A stretch of DNA of 64,000 nucleotides from Atriophallophorus winterbourni (Eukaryota > Platyhelminthes > Trematoda > Plagiorchiida > Microphallidae): NCBI GenBank assembly GCA_013407085.1, contig JACCGJ010013492.1:30111-94110 (forward strand), in the 5' to 3' direction. Numbering within the stretch: the first letter of the stretch is position 1; the number at the start of each line of letters is the position of its first letter. This document shows positions 1 through 12,911 of the stretch, piece by piece. The notes beneath the pieces are model-generated. The model had not been told where the DNA came from, did no database searches, and worked only from the letters and a program-made list of their open reading frames with translations. Position numbers and translations under genes: made by a program.

Positions 1-793
1 AGCCTAGGACCTGAAACCCAAACGCTTTTAATTTATCTTTATACTGTGAATTAACTGTTGTTTATTCTCGTGTGCCGCCTTGTGTATACAAGGTAAAGTC
101 AAGTGAATAAAGTTGATAGAATTGAAGCATTCTAGCAATCGGTGCAATTATTTAACTTGATGTTTCAAGACCCTATTATTTTGGAGCGACAACTTGCGCA
201 TTTTCTGTCTTTTTTCATTTTTTACCCCTGAAAAGCTCTTATCGGTTTGTGAGGATGTTGCGCACTGCTTAATTTGATCAGGTTCCGCTCAATATTTTTT
301 TGTTATTCAAAACATTCCGAGTAACGACATCTTTGAACAATGAGCAGATTGAGAACATCATTAACTATTAATAACTATTCGATCAGTCAAGGTCAATTAA
401 TAGTGCCCAAAGTGGTGAGGGCACTAATGGGAGCGATCATCACGAAATCAACTTGTAATTAAGATTAAACCGATAAGTGATACAGACAAGTTATGAGCAT
501 TGTTCTGGTAACAAGATTTGCTTGTATCAGAGAGTCGTGTTTTATTATATTTCATGTGCGTAATGCGAGCTCGACTAATTGGCGTTCTCTCATGTTGTGT
601 CGGGAGTGGGGTGTTCTGCATAATGTCCAAGAGCCTATGGGTGGCACTCTTCTTGGTGCTCTCTGTCCTTTAGAATTGAACCAGACATTTCGATCATCTT
701 ACATTCAATTTTGTGGAAAATTCAGATAATGTCCCAATAGTACCAGTATAATATATATTCTGTATAATGTCGCTCATCTTCCTAGCACTTACA

Positions 794-836
794 TTTCATG
801 GCCGTTTCTGGTTGTTTGCATTCATCAGATGGAGAC
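794..836 (-). ncRNA. Degenerate hammerhead ribozyme in VMAT intron 6
   Basis: On the minus strand the motif reads CTGATGAATGCAAACAACC followed by GAAAC and GGCC. The seven-base core box is present but stem II no longer pairs well and the cleavage triplet GTC is lost. It is an eroded relative of the 230-bp repeat family and is probably inactive. It lies on the sense strand of VMAT. Confidence 0.5.
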
Positions 837-1240
837 AGTGGATTTTGATTTAATAAGCATTCTGTGTGTTATTAGTTAATTAAATTTTCATTAAAGAATA
901 ACGATGCTTCCATTCCCAAAATGATTATCGAGTATACGCTAATACGAATGACAGGTCAACGAATACTAACCCGCGGCGATCAAAATGTAGGGGTCTTTCA
1001 ACAGCCGCCATAAAGAGCTTCCTTTTTCAGCTTCCGGGCGAACCGCAGGTTTTAGAGCAACCAGCTGAAGAACTAAAAACGGCCGTATAGAAATTATTAG
1101 ATTTCATTCAAAGCAAAACAATTCATACAGTTTCAATTTGAATAGAGGACACGAATATACCTGGAATAAATCTTGTATGAACGGAGTTTTAAACTTATTG
1201 TCTGAACGTGGTGATAGACCTTAAAATTCGTTTAACTTAC

Positions 1241-4200
1241 GTCCATCAAGAAGAGCAAGCGTTGCCAAGATGAGAAATGGGGCTTCCTTGTTCAAGAATT
1301 GATAACTTATCCCTCCGAATGGTGGTCCAACTGACAGAAAAAGAAAAATTATGTTCACTCGATTACAATGAATTGGTTGGAGCAGAAGTTTAATAACGTT
1401 TCGGTTCCCCGAGAGTTCACGTCAACGCCAATTCAACCGAGTTAAACATCCACAACCAAAATCGGAAAACGTTTGGCGAACTACGGTCTCTCTACCGTAT
1501 ACCCAGAGCACCTCTCAATGAATATATAGAATAACGCAAGAGTAAATTGCACGAAAGATATAACGCTCCGCTCCGTTTTAATACATCTTAAAGATAAAAA
1601 TCTTTTATCTCGTGCGAAGAAGTGTATCTAAAAAATCAAGTCTAATGGCATCATAGGTGTTTACAGTGAGAAAACGGCTGGAGAACTTAGCACCAAGATA
1701 GATTAACATATAAAACGAATCAAAAGGAAAACTCGCAATTACAAATATTATCAATCACTGATGCAAAATTCTGCCAAAGCGGAACGCATTCCGGACATAT
1801 GTCACAGCGCGGATCCTGTTGACGTAGGGGTTACAAAACGGAGTATGGTGCTTTATAGAAAAAGAATTCACAGTGAGGTGGTTGAGATAACAAAGGCTGG
1901 TGAGAATGCGGTCAAGAAGATGGATGGATTGGTTATCTTCACAATCTGTTCTCCTTTACTGCAGCGTATAAAGATGAGAGTGTTTGAAACCCAATATGTA
2001 CACGGATTAGAAAAGCTTATCGGACAGTGGCAGTGTTCACACCTGCGCACAAATAGCAATTAATGGAATTCACCGCGTGTGGTCTAAAATATATTCAAAT
2101 AACTTGCTTTTTTCGCTAAACTTTCAAAATAAGCTAAAAGTATACCACTGTTAGTAGGGTTCTTACAAAGAACCACGATGTTTAAATAAGGGGATCGGGT
2201 TTTGAGCACCTTGAGTGCTTGACCAAGAAACACCTAGTGATTCTGTATTTGAGCATCGATGTTCTTCGTAAGAACCCTATTTAACAGTCGCATACCTGTG
2301 ATCACCACTGTACGACTGTTTCAAGGCTCACCGAACCTGATTTCACTGTCCCCATCTGATGACAGTAAACAGTTAGCAACCGGTAGTGGTGAGTAAGGGA
2401 TTGGGGTGTACGCATCAAAATATAATAGGCTAAAAGTATGTTATTTAAACTACTGGCACGATGTCGTGGAACATTCCATGTGGCCACTCCCTGTAATTTC
2501 GAAAAATGTTGGCACGGCCATGTATGGCTTGTGCTGGATTTGCTCTCGCAGTTTGAAAATTGAGGAGACATGATTTAAGGTGTCTCTTGTTGGTGATGTG
2601 TCATTTTACTTCATACGTGATGGAAATTCATGTGAATGTGGATTCAACCCATCTCCACGTGTTTTGGCACATGTGAACGAACAGATCGTTCAACTGTTAA
2701 CCAACAGTTCATACCATGATTACCGTTTCACCACTGTTTCAAGTCAAGCGGATGCTGATCCTAATGTCCCTTGACGATGATTGCTTTAGCTCAAAACGGA
2801 TAGTGGTGTATATATAGTGTGAAATACATCTAAATACAAATTTATCGTTCAAGCGCATGGGTTTTATTCATTGATATATGCATGGGCACATTAGATTAGA
2901 CAGGTCGTGCCAACCACATCCAACAGTGGCTTACAAGTTTATACCTTGATTCCGTCATACTACTTTTGGATAAATGACGTATCACTCACCAAGTACTCCC
3001 ATAGCCAATCCGCTTAGAGCCCAGCTGAATGCGTGGCTTCTTTCTTTATCATCCGTGTACACGGTAGCAAGCATCCCCATACCTGGATAAAAAATACGAT
3101 GTCAAGTTTCAAGAATATAGATTTATGGTTAAAAAAGCAAAGGGCTCTACAATACCCAAGGATATATGTATAGAAGTTAAACAAATCTTTCTTTAATGTT
3201 TTTGTCCATGTTTCAAGGCGCAAAGTAATCCCAAAAAAATATATGGAGAGAGAAATTTCGATCGGAAGCTTGGACTCCGAGATTAAAAAAGGGATCCACT
3301 ATTACTTGATAAAATATCCCATCGTGCAACCAAACTTGTTAGTGGTTTCCGGAAACGATTTCAAAAACGGAGACTCCCCACTCCCCTTCAAAGAAACCTT
3401 CGGAGTGATGTGATAGTAACATACAAAATATTAAATACCCCACATGATCCTTTAAAACATTTATTCGAATACCGTGAGTCACAACATACACGCAGCCACT
3501 CAGCGGCACTGCATCCATCCTGTATCAACTGCCGCTGACATTTTTGTTCTGTACGTGTCTGTTTCCTTTGGATTGCCCTCCACCAAAATATTGTCATCGC
3601 CCCCAGCGTCGAAACTTTCATTCGAAATTTGGACACCTATTTGTTGTAAAACGACTTAAGAACACCAGCGTATAGACTCATGGTAATTATTCAACTGGAC
3701 TACACTTGACATTACATGGTTATTTTTATTGCTTCTTCAAGAACAAATATTTACTATGATATAATAATTGTGAAGCTATGTGCTTTTTGTAACCATAAAT
3801 TCTTGAATCTTGAATTATCATGAGCTTCACTGGAAAGCCAAAACCAACTTCAGCATTACTTTGCGTGATGTTTTGATCATTCAATGGATGCTACTTTGAA
3901 TTATAACGTCTCTGTGTATTTCAAATTACTTTTATTAATTTATCTAGAATGTATCTAAATATTACTGTGATAATTTGTTTAGAGTTCTAACAGTAATTTA
4001 ACTGTTGAAACTACTTTTTCTAGAAAGGATCACACGAATTATGGATGATTTTGTTCATACATTGTGATCAAAATCAATAAGCCTTAGAGCAAATGATGTA
4101 TGTAAGTGATAATTGATTATTGCAATTTTTGTTCGTTTGTCAGTATCGTACGCATTTGACGTTGCCACACTTTGACGAAAATTGTCTTTATACACGAAGT

Positions 4201-7200
4201 CACGTCAGTCCTGTAAATTGAAAATAGCTCAATTGGTTTGTGTTGTGAACTTACCAGAAACACTTGAGCAAGCAGAACCAACGCCTTGGAGTGCCCGCGC
4301 GAAAAATAATACCCCGTACGAGTTTCCAAATGCAAATACTGAAAAATAGACGAAAATTTTGAAGCCACGTCGTAACGTTTCATCAATGAACAATTTGCAT
4401 TCCTTTACCAAATAAAGTATATACATACGATGCAGTGCGTTTGTCCCTATGTAGCTGCGTTTACTTTGAATCTGTGCATGCCTAATGAGTATGCTCCTGC
4501 CAGCTTTTTCTCTAAAACATTGTATGCAATGCTTGCACAGACAACTTTCATAGAATGCTTTCATAAACAGGTAATAATGTATCTTGCCAGTCTCTCCTTT
4601 AAATTCAGCGAACAAAGAATAATTTCATTATGCGGTTACTTACTCTGCTTGTTGTTGAATGAGCGTATACCACTTGGATATTAAACTATTTCTCTTTCTC
4701 TTTCTTTCTTGCACAAAATGTAGAGTTCAAAATAAAAAAGGAGGAATAGCATCACGGTCAGAGTTAAACATTTAATCATATCACATTTGCTAAAAATATA
4801 TCTTTGCTACCCAGATTTCAAAGCACCTTGATAGTTTTGATTCAATCAAATTCAAAATTTTAAATCGCTGTATATCGTGCTCGAAGATTCTTAGAAGCCT
4901 AGTTGATGAATTTTTTTTAGAAAAACAATTAACGTATTTATTTCACCGATTTATATTATTTTGCTCTGGTAATCGGTTTAGTTTTTGTTGCTCGTTACCA
5001 GCACCAAATCATTTGTGAGATTCAAGTATTGGGAACAACACGAGTTAAAAGTTGTTCATGTTTATGCACCCCGCAAGATCAGAGCCTTTATGGTCTGACA
5101 AAATTGAACATTGTTCTCAAGTTTAAAAGCATGATTGAAAGTTATCTCAGCATCATTCATAAACCTCAATGGAGTCTGGTCTAGCCATTACTGGCAATCT
5201 TTCAATTCGTATTCAAAACATCGATTCTGAATCTGTCAATATGGACAGTTAGTTTCTTCCGAAAATGTTTGTTGTTTTGCATGTCATTGCGCAAGCTACC
5301 ACTAGAATTAAATTGCAAGACAGCTTTAGATCGGAGGGCTCATTTTTCTTTGTGTAATTCTTGCGCTCTCGTCGTGCTGAGGTAAGTGGACCAACTCGAT
5401 CTATTGCTCCAACGGCTAGGAGACGTTCCATTCACATCATGATTACACAGATGTTCACGTTCCAACGTTTCTGGGACTTGCATTTTGCATATGATATTTC
5501 CAACAATTACTCCCCTAACAACATTTTTCTCACCGCTATTTGAAACTGGGTGCTCTTATTCTCACTTTCAAATGGATTGGTGGCGTGTGAAGTTTTAAAA
5601 GGTTGAATAAATGGGTGGAAACTTATATTGAGTTCACCTCAATTAAATTCGTGCTGTAAAAATATATACCGTAACATTTTCTGGTAAATTTAGCGCTACC
5701 CGGATATTTCGCGCGTCAATCCACAAGGAAATCGCTTCTCTTTGAAAAACTATTTATTTATTTATTTATTTTGACAAAGCTATTTACCGGTAAAGGTACG
5801 TTGGAGATATGAATTAGTTTATTCATATTCAGGTTACCATTTTACCTGCATGCGTAAAACGATTTTGCACTATGGTTAACAAATTGCTGCACCCAGCTTA
5901 TTGATGTCCCTCCTACCCGCCGTTGCTATTTCAACGCATCAGCATGAAATGGCTCACCACTTAAATTAAATTCAGCCGCAGAAATTTGAAGTTTTAAGTT
6001 CCAAGTCTGTGTTGAGAATGTGTTCAGCTAGAGCTGAATCTTGCAATCAATTTTGATAATTTATCTGATTACGAGTGTTTGTATTCGCGGTCTCAATGTT
6101 CCTTTATTCTGGTGAACTATTTTTTAGAACACACATATTGTTCGCTCTATCGTGCTACGAGATTTAAATGAATTCAGTTTGCAGCGACCAAATATTTTTT
6201 ATAAATGCCGGCCGGTTATCTGTCCACGACGTAAAATAAACTTACTTATTGTGGAGGCGAACATAATCATAAATCCACTGAACATTGGAATACTGTATCC
6301 AATTCTGAATGATAGAAAAGAAAAACCAATATTTACTTGTTGCATATGAGTAATTGCATAAATCAAAACCGTTAATCAACGACATATTGCGACCATTTAT
6401 TCAGCATAAATAGTTGATAAAAATTAACACACACTAAGAACGAGCCCATTTATAAACTGCAGCCCTACATTCGAATAAATATTTGTGAGTAAAGGAAGCA
6501 ATGTTTGGATATTCTTCAGACCAATATTGAATATATGAACCTTGGATCAAAGCTGCCTTTCATTCTCCTAAACCAATCGTCTACTCAAACTCATCAATGG
6601 ATGCTCTCGGAGAGCTAGGTAGAAAAAAATGTGTAATTTCAGCTTGAGAGCTGAATCAAAGAATATTCATCGTCCATGAAATTGCGCTAATCTGGATGGT
6701 TCGGAAGCTAACGAGTATATGGCACTGATTTCGAAGCTTACATTGCCAGTGCATCTTTTTATGCCACAGGTGTTAGTTCATCGATGTTCTCCGGATTGAG
6801 TTAGTTAAATGTGGGCACGTCAACACCAAATCATTAGCGAAACTGCTTTTGAAGTAATGGGACACATTCACTAGTTCTGCTGTGTTTCTGGGTCTGATCT
6901 TAACTGGTTATCGATTGAGACTGGGTACAGTTGTTGTGGTTAATCTTTTCATAACGGTCTGTCACTTGAGTCTAATTGATCGTGCAGATTGATCGATTGT
7001 GATTGCGTAAAAATTTGTATCTGGTGATGATTTCAATTTAGTTTCAATCGACGGTGTCACTCTTGGCCCGCGTGTATTGGAATATTTATAAGAGAATCTC
7101 AAATGAATTTTGTTTGTATGGTGAGGCCTTTGGGTTGTGCTGCTCACTTCTGCGAATGAAATTTCACATTGAGTAAACGTTATACCTGATTAACTTGAAC

Positions 7201-10200
7201 GAGAATTCTTTCAATTCTTTACTCAATAAAGTATTATGACCTCATTTTACGTGTTCCGTTTTCGCACTCTTGACGTTAAACCAATACTGATTTCTCAATT
7301 TACCGCCTACAAAAGTGTTGTGTTTGCGGCTTAATTGTAAATGATTCTCAACCAAGTCGATCCCAAAAATTACCGTCCAATTACGTAGAATAGGGCTAAA
7401 AGCCAATTGAACTTTAACGAACTATTTATTTTTACCAGAATTTCGGAGATCGGTTACATAAGTGTGAGCAATGCTTCATAACACAGATCGATGATTTCTA
7501 GAATGTTTTATTCTATTTGGTATCGATAATGGTAGTAAACATTGTAATGTCCAAACCAATAACAAAATCGGGTTGTTGTCACTGGTTAGGAAGAGTGCCC
7601 GAACTCCAGCCAATCAACCATTCGGTCTGATTTCTTTGTTAGGAGTACTGTATCCTCAGAGAAAGCTTGCTAATATTATCTTGAAGCAGCACTGTTCTGA
7701 TTAAGATCAACTCAATAATACTCTTTCCACACGAACTAATTAAAATTTAATCCTCATTGACTACTACATTCGAGCCCAATAGATTGCTATCGATAATGTC
7801 ACTAGATCAGCCTTCCTTCATACCATTTAACTCAACATGTCTCTTTCGAAAATGATGTTATCACAGAACACGTTAGGAAACATATTTCGTTGAACTTTTG
7901 TGCGTTATGTTTTGTTCTTATTTACATAATTTTGTAACGGTTTTAATTAAACAAACGGAGAGCTGTTATTTAGAAAATTTTTGAATGAAGCTTTCGCGTT
8001 CCCTTTTCTTTTACTTAAGCATCGTATATAAGTCTTCTTCACTCCACACCGTTTAGATGGTTACAGCGAAAGAACGTTATTAAATTTCGCTCAAAATTTA
8101 ATCGGCTTGGCAAAAAAGTCTTGTATGTACAAAGAGGTTTTTTCTGACAATTGGAAGCCAACAAACGGTTCTATCAGGTAAATATGGTGTGAAGTTGCCA
8201 ATCTTATCCAAAAGAGGTTAACAATTTCTAAACCTTGATTGTCATTTCTCTACTGCTTCAAAGCATCTGAATCTTGATCGTACTATCCCTGCCTAATGAG
8301 TACAAACAGCAAGAAACCGTTTGTGATGTGTTTATTTATCTGTGTGATAGTAATACACCGAAAATGTGAGTGTAATTTGTGTGATAAAACTCAATTACTT
8401 AACGTAAGTATCCTACCAAAGGTGTAATAACATTTAATTTAAATGAATTGGTTCTAATGATATTCAAGGAAACAGCGCAATCAATGCTTCCCGCTATACA
8501 ATAGTCATGTGATAGAGGGTTAGCGCAACGAACTTTTCAACGTTAATTTCGAAGCACATCATTCGACTCTGGCGTAGAATGCGTTGGAGAAAACGTCCGC
8601 ATTGATCTGATCGCTATTCGTGTGCTGAAAACTTTTCAAATGTCGTTTTTCTCAAAAATACTTTAAGAAAAGGCTATACTCTCTAAGATGTTGGACAATA
8701 AAGTCGATACGTACATGCCGATGAATTTTCAAACAACATTCTGAGCCAGAAACAGAAGCTATACTATCGTGTGTCTACATACTGTTTTGCTGCATTGCAC
8801 TGAAATAATAGTTAACTCGATAAATTTACGGATAGGGAAAGAGTGAACAACGGATTACCTGTTTGTAAGTGGACCGACCAACGGGTTAACCAGCAGCTGC
8901 ACCACTGATTTCGAGGCGAACATCATTCCGATTTGAATATGCTCATCACCGACAGTTTTCTGACGAAAATGATGAATACGATTTGAGGCAATGCGTTTGC
9001 ATTCGTCTAGTTCATCCACGTTGTTGGAGGTATGATTGGCCCACTTTGATGTATCATTGGTGATATAATCCACAAAACGTGTAATGTTGTTCTCTTTGGC
9101 ATAGTCGTAGAAGTTCTCACTTTTCAGCATTTCGTTTAAAAATACGGAAATATGTTGTTGTGGTGAATGGCCACGGGATGCGTAAATGGGGATTTTGGAA
9201 GGCCTTGTAAATGGTACGCGTCCCGTCCAGAAACTGCTGCAGCTCTGGTTCAGTTCGCCGATGAACTCTTCCACAAGAGATGTTTTGTTCTTGGTTCGTT
9301 GGTCAAGTAAAAAGTCCGGGATGATAGGAACTGAGAGGAAATTCAGGAAACATATTCTTCAATGACTTCGCTTATAAATATTAATGTGCTCCGCTTATAA
9401 ATATTATCCTCAGCGATAATACCCATCTGTTGCATGAATATCGCCTTGATAGTCAATCTTCCACGAAGACTCGATCAAAGCACATGATACTGTTTTGTAG
9501 ATCGTCTCCATATCATGGCCCTTTATCGCATTGGGTTCATGATACCTTAGTCAAATGGAACTGTTTAATTAACAATTACGGGCAAATTTATCTCGTTGAT
9601 AACATGTTAGCATTTTCTACAAATATTATTTTATTTAAAAAGCACATTTGCATACATTTCTATCACACACACACCACGACCGGTTTCGCGCTGTTTGCAC
9701 TCATCAGGCAAGGACAGTAGGATCAGGATCCGCGTGCGCTCGAAACAGTGGGAGAATGGTAAACACGTTGCGCTTGTATGTCACTGTTGGATAAGATTGG
9801 TACGACCAACATTTTCAATGAGGGCATGATCTGCATGTGCTTGATTGAACATGTTGGTCGTACCAACCTTATCCAAAGAGACATACGAGCGCTATTTGTT
9901 TATTTTATTTAACTTGTACATAATTCTTTGTGTGTGGTTTTTAACATTAGTCCAAAGCTGAAAATTTAAACATTTTCGAAATAAATAATGTCCTTTTTCA
10001 TAAACGTTTATTTTTGTCAAAAGTACACCAGTGTGATATTCAAGGCAATGAAATCAATCGATTGTCGAAATAAATTAATGATAAAAAACTTTGTTTCACG
10101 GCGTTTAATATCTTCAATACTATCAAACGAAAATAGAAGGATAGATTTAATACTTTTCGGTGAAACACCTGAAATTAACAAAAATGAAAATCATTTAGAA

Positions 10201-10408
10201 ATGCATTTTCACGAAGCAACAACTTACCCACCACAGTTAAAAGCATGTTGTCCAAGAATAGGGCAATGAATACCACAACCAGAATAATTCGTCGATCAGC
10301 CATGAAACCTTTAAGTTTCTCTACATTTCCGTGTAGCTTCCGCATGCCATCCAGTTTCCCGTCATTTTCGGTTTCTCCGCGATCGATATCTTCATAGCCC
10401 ATTCTCAT
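1241..10408 (-). CDS. VMAT: Vesicular monoamine transporter (SLC18 family), 5' part, six exons, continues beyond left edge
   Basis: Proton/amine antiporter that loads monoamines into synaptic vesicles. Six minus-strand exons join in phase with GT-AG borders: 10228-10408, 8859-9330, 6246-6304, 4255-4338, 2990-3082, 1241-1330, giving about 326 residues. TM1 reads [14 protein letters not shown] with the buried Asp at residue 53. A long luminal loop follows, with several N-X-S/T sites (NKT, NQS, NIT, NDT, NHT). TM2 carries [13 protein letters not shown] (Lys 201), then LTNRIGY. TM4 has ARALQG (Arg 252). A conserved stretch around [11 protein letters not shown] leads to VGPPFGG and LALLDG. TVVVPIIP after TM1 fits VMAT rather than VAChT. 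The start ATG at 10408 precedes a cytosolic N-terminus; a later Met at residue 36 is possible. The C-terminal half lies outside the window. Introns are 0.9 to 2.6 kb and hold ribozyme repeats, LINE and Penelope-like remnants. The open frame starting at 9274 is only part of exon 2. Confidence 0.93.
1560..1925 (+). mobile_element. Penelope-like element 3' remnant (GIY-YIG region) in VMAT intron 5
   Basis: Plus-strand conceptual translation, with stops, lines up with the C-terminal part of the Penelope-like element at 52.1-52.6 kb. It shows IHLKDKN, a decayed GIY-YIG segment ([15 protein letters not shown]) and the tail [13 protein letters not shown], which matches VEIAKAGRLAVNK of the other copy. 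It is a dead fragment lying antisense to VMAT. Confidence 0.6.
2290..2450 (+). repeat. Hammerhead-type repeat, subfamily II, degenerate
   Basis: Contains the upstream block ending TTTCACTGTCCCCAT, the core CTGATGA at 2356-2362, a CAG-TAAA-CAG stem-loop, GCAAC where GAAAC is expected, then CCGGTA and GTGGTG. The same variant arrangement recurs at 45.5-45.66 kb. The GAAA to GCAA change predicts loss of cleavage. It lies in VMAT intron 5, antisense. Confidence 0.55.
2590..2960 (+). repeat. Hammerhead-type 230-bp repeat, about 1.6 units, degenerate
   Basis: Two copies of the block CACATnnGAnnnnACAG, near 2669 and 2887, show a partial tandem with a period near 218 bp. The ribozyme position near 2775 has decayed to TTGACGATGATTGC with AAAACGGATAGTGG. 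The family tail with a TCCAACAGTGnnTTACAAG block ends the copy. It lies in VMAT intron 5. Confidence 0.5.
3280..3830 (+). mobile_element. CR1-like LINE, 3' end of RT ORF and tail, in VMAT intron 4
   Basis: Plus-strand translation gives a typical post-RT segment: a [10 protein letters not shown] block, [29 protein letters not shown], then VRVCFLW and a short C-terminus. The tail ends in TTGAATCTTGAATT, like the short 3' microsatellite of the other CR1-like copies here. A premature stop interrupts the frame. Inserted antisense to VMAT. Confidence 0.6.
5752..5772. repeat. (TTTA)n microsatellite
   Basis: Five or so tandem TTTA units in VMAT intron 3. Confidence 0.8.
8190..8370 (+). repeat. Hammerhead-type 230-bp repeat, degenerate, VMAT intron 2
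   Basis: The family block CTTATCCAAAAGAGG is followed by TATCCCTGC, a damaged core CTAATGAG at about 8293, the loop TACAAACAGCA, AGAAACCG and a GTGATGTG tail. The G of the CTGANGA box is changed to A and GGTC is lost, so no activity is expected. Confidence 0.55.
9640..9895 (-). repeat. Hammerhead-bearing 230-bp repeat with inverted end, VMAT intron 1
   Basis: The minus strand carries a full family segment including the ribozyme at 9672-9713. Upstream on that strand, 9771-9819 (minus orientation) is followed by 9844-9891 in plus orientation, so the ends form a near-perfect inverted repeat of about 48 nt around a loop of about 24 nt. Copies of this family elsewhere are partial tandems, so the inversion is a local feature. 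Confidence 0.65.
9672..9713 (-). ncRNA. Hammerhead ribozyme, core intact, sense strand of VMAT intron 1
   Basis: On the minus strand: CTGATGA, stem II GTGC-AAACA-GCGC (4 bp with one G-U), GAAA, loopless stem III CCGG, and triplet GTC, with predicted cut between 9678 and 9677. All invariant core bases are present. Stem I (CCTTGC against GTGGTG) is weak, with wobbles and one mismatch. Loopless type I hammerheads usually act as dimers, and this is a single unit. Confidence 0.65.
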
Positions 10409-10702
10409 TTAGATGCAAGTGAGGAAAAGGTTCCAGCGTACCACAAAATGGCAAGAAATGAATTGATCACTCAAATCTGTCGAATCAACTTGATTTATAT
10501 CTAAATAAGGGGTATAAAATACGTGTTCAATAAACTGAGGGACATTGATTTGATTTTTTGACTTGATACACGATTTCAGTGATGCAATGATGTTTACGAT
10601 ACACCCGATGGTGCACCTTGCAGAATAAGTTATCGCTATCATTATATATATATATATATATCGCATGTACATATAAACGTTTTCCTAAATTATGAATCTT
10701 TA
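10409..10702. other. Sequence upstream of VMAT, with a (TA)n run
   Basis: This stretch lies 5' of the VMAT start and should hold its 5' UTR or promoter. No clear TATA or initiator can be chosen. A pure TA dinucleotide run occupies about 10643-10661. The short frames here are low-complexity and not convincing genes. Confidence 0.4.
10643..10661. repeat. (TA)n microsatellite
   Basis: Uninterrupted TA dinucleotides just upstream of VMAT exon 1. Confidence 0.85.
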
Positions 10703-10849
10703 TGTGACAATCAATAATACTATTATTCGTATTCTCATTGTTTAACATATATACAATAATATACGGCGTAATTTGATTACTGAGCGTGGTTGATTCTCAC
10801 TTCTATTCTTTGGTTAGTAGTTTCTTTTAATTCAATGCAATACAATTCA
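10703..10849 (+). repeat. Gypsy 5' LTR
   Basis: About 147 bp, repeated at 13339-13759 once the inserted repeat is removed. It preserves the empty target site AATCAATAATACT used by that insertion in the other LTR. Confidence 0.7.
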
Positions 10850-12135
10850 TTCCAATTGGCATCGCGATCAGCTATGTCATTTTCTCAAAATTTCGGATCT
10901 TTCAATATTCGTGGAACCCTTATTGAAATTGAAGATTATCTGGAACGGTTTGAACTTTGATGTCTTACCAAGGGTGAAATGTCTTATTAAATTATTACTG
11001 CGCATTTTCTCACTTTAACAGGAGAAGATGCTTTTGCTCTGTTAGAAAATTTATCATTTTCTGTCCTACCTGCTAAGAAGACTTTCAATGAATTGAAATC
11101 AATTACTACCTCATGTCACTCCAAACAATTTCGAAATTGCTGAACGTGCTCGCTCCAATACAATGCAAAGACACGAAAACCAATCTATTCGTCAATTTAA
11201 TCTGGAATTGCAAACACAAGCTTCACGTTGTGCTTTTGAAGATCGAAATGACCATTTTAGAGATATCCTAATCGCTGGTGTCAATGAACCTGATATTGTC
11301 AGTTATTGATGGCGAATAATCCAACTTTTTAAAATATTAAATGAATATGTGAACATTATGAAATTGCTACAAAAGTAACCAGTCGTCAAAGTAATACTGA
11401 TACTCAATCCGTTTTGTTTGGTACCTCCAAACCCAAATGTCATTCAAGCAACCGACCACAGCGGCAACGTGATTCCTAGGTATTATCAAGTAGAATAATC
11501 AAATTCAGCAAAAGTAATTCCAATTTTGACAATCAGAAGTTTGGAAATGGGTATCTTGTGGCAAGTTATATTCTCGTTTTATTTGCCAATTTCATAATGC
11601 TATATGTTATAAATGTGGTAAACTTGGACATATTCTGTTAGTTTGTCCAAATTCTATGTCATGATATGTGCATAATAATGATACAGAAGTCGTCAATGTA
11701 GGAAATCAAATCACCTCAATATCTCTATCAGACTAGCCATCCACTCTTTCTTATATTCGCAATCGTATATTCGGTCGTTATCGTTCGGTAGAATTTATAC
11801 TTGATACAGGAAAAGTGGAATCATTAATTTCATTGAATGTCTTGAAACGTTTTGCCTCTGATGTCCAAATTAATCAACCTGATATTTAGATTAACGGCAT
11901 TACCGGACATTCTGCACTTGTAGACGGAGTTTGCTCTATTCCAATCAGATATGGCACTACAAAACCAGTTTAGTGTTTATTCATTGTAATGAAATGTGGT
12001 CCAACTATCTTGGGTCTGAAGGCGCTAAAATTACGAAATATTAACTTTTCCTTTTTATCTACAAGTTCATCTTCAGAATCTGAATTTCATGCATTAAAAG
12101 ATTTAATTCGTTAGTGTGCATCGCTTTTAGGTTGT

Positions 12136-12911
12136 GTGAAAATACAACCTATTCTTTTAGAAATAACTGGCAATCCTATATTTTTAAAACGTCGACTGAT
12201 TGCATACGGTTTAAGGGAACCTTTTCGAAAAGTGATTAATTCTTTGTCTGAACGTGGTATTCTTTTCCCTGTGGCAGCCTCCAAATTTGCCACGGCAATA
12301 GTTACGCCCCTGAAAAGAGATCGTCTAACGTCTCGTGTTTGTAGACATTACAGGGTGACATTGAACCCCCGATTGATGAAACGAAGTTGTACAACTGAAG
12401 ACCGCGAAAACATCTTATCTCGTTTACATGTGTTTTCTAGAAAACCGATCTAAAGGATGCATATTTACATTTGGATTATATCGTTTGAATTATCTGTTCC
12501 ACCCGCTGTATGTGATGAACAATATTGTTGATGGTGTCTCAGGTGATGAAGTGTATCAATGCGGTATTATTATTCATGCACCAGATACTTGTAATCATGA
12601 TGAACGCCTGTTCAATCTGTTCTCCCGTTTCAAACGTTATAATTCGAAATTAAATCCGGATAAATGCATTATTTCTGTTGATGCGATTGGTTGCCTTTGA
12701 TACCGTGTATCTTCTAATAGACTTCGTCCAGATCAGAATCGTCTTAAACCTCTGGTCAAAAAAGTTACCAAATTCTTTCAGTAAACTTAGATCGGTAATG
12801 GGACTGTTACAATATCATCCTAATTTCATCCCAAATTTTGAAAGAGCTGCTGATTCATTGTTTACATTAATAAATGTTACAACGTTCAAGTGGACTGCCG
12901 AAGCTAAGTAG
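12136..12911 (+). pseudogene. Gypsy reverse transcriptase fragment
   Basis: Three overlapping open frames (12136-12453, 12428-12700, 12678-12911) in different phases together follow a Ty3/Gypsy RT. The first has REPFRKVINSLSERGILFPV and TPLKRD, the second covers a damaged catalytic region, and the third has the palm/thumb pattern LRSVMGLLQYHPNFIPNFE. A YLDD box is not intact. It is a relic of the 3-kb element, not a host gene. Confidence 0.65.

Noticed and set aside
1..1240. Possible seventh VMAT exon left of 1241
   Set aside because: No minus-strand segment encodes the expected next stretch (an LQL or QPS region after LALLDG); the next exon is probably outside the window.
4471..4500. CCTAATGAG resembling the ribozyme core
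   Set aside because: No GAAA, stem II or CCGGTC follows.
10409..10748. Overlapping minus-strand frames of 87 and 73 codons upstream of VMAT
   Set aside because: They run through the TA repeat, have no domain, and partly overlap Gypsy LTR sequence.
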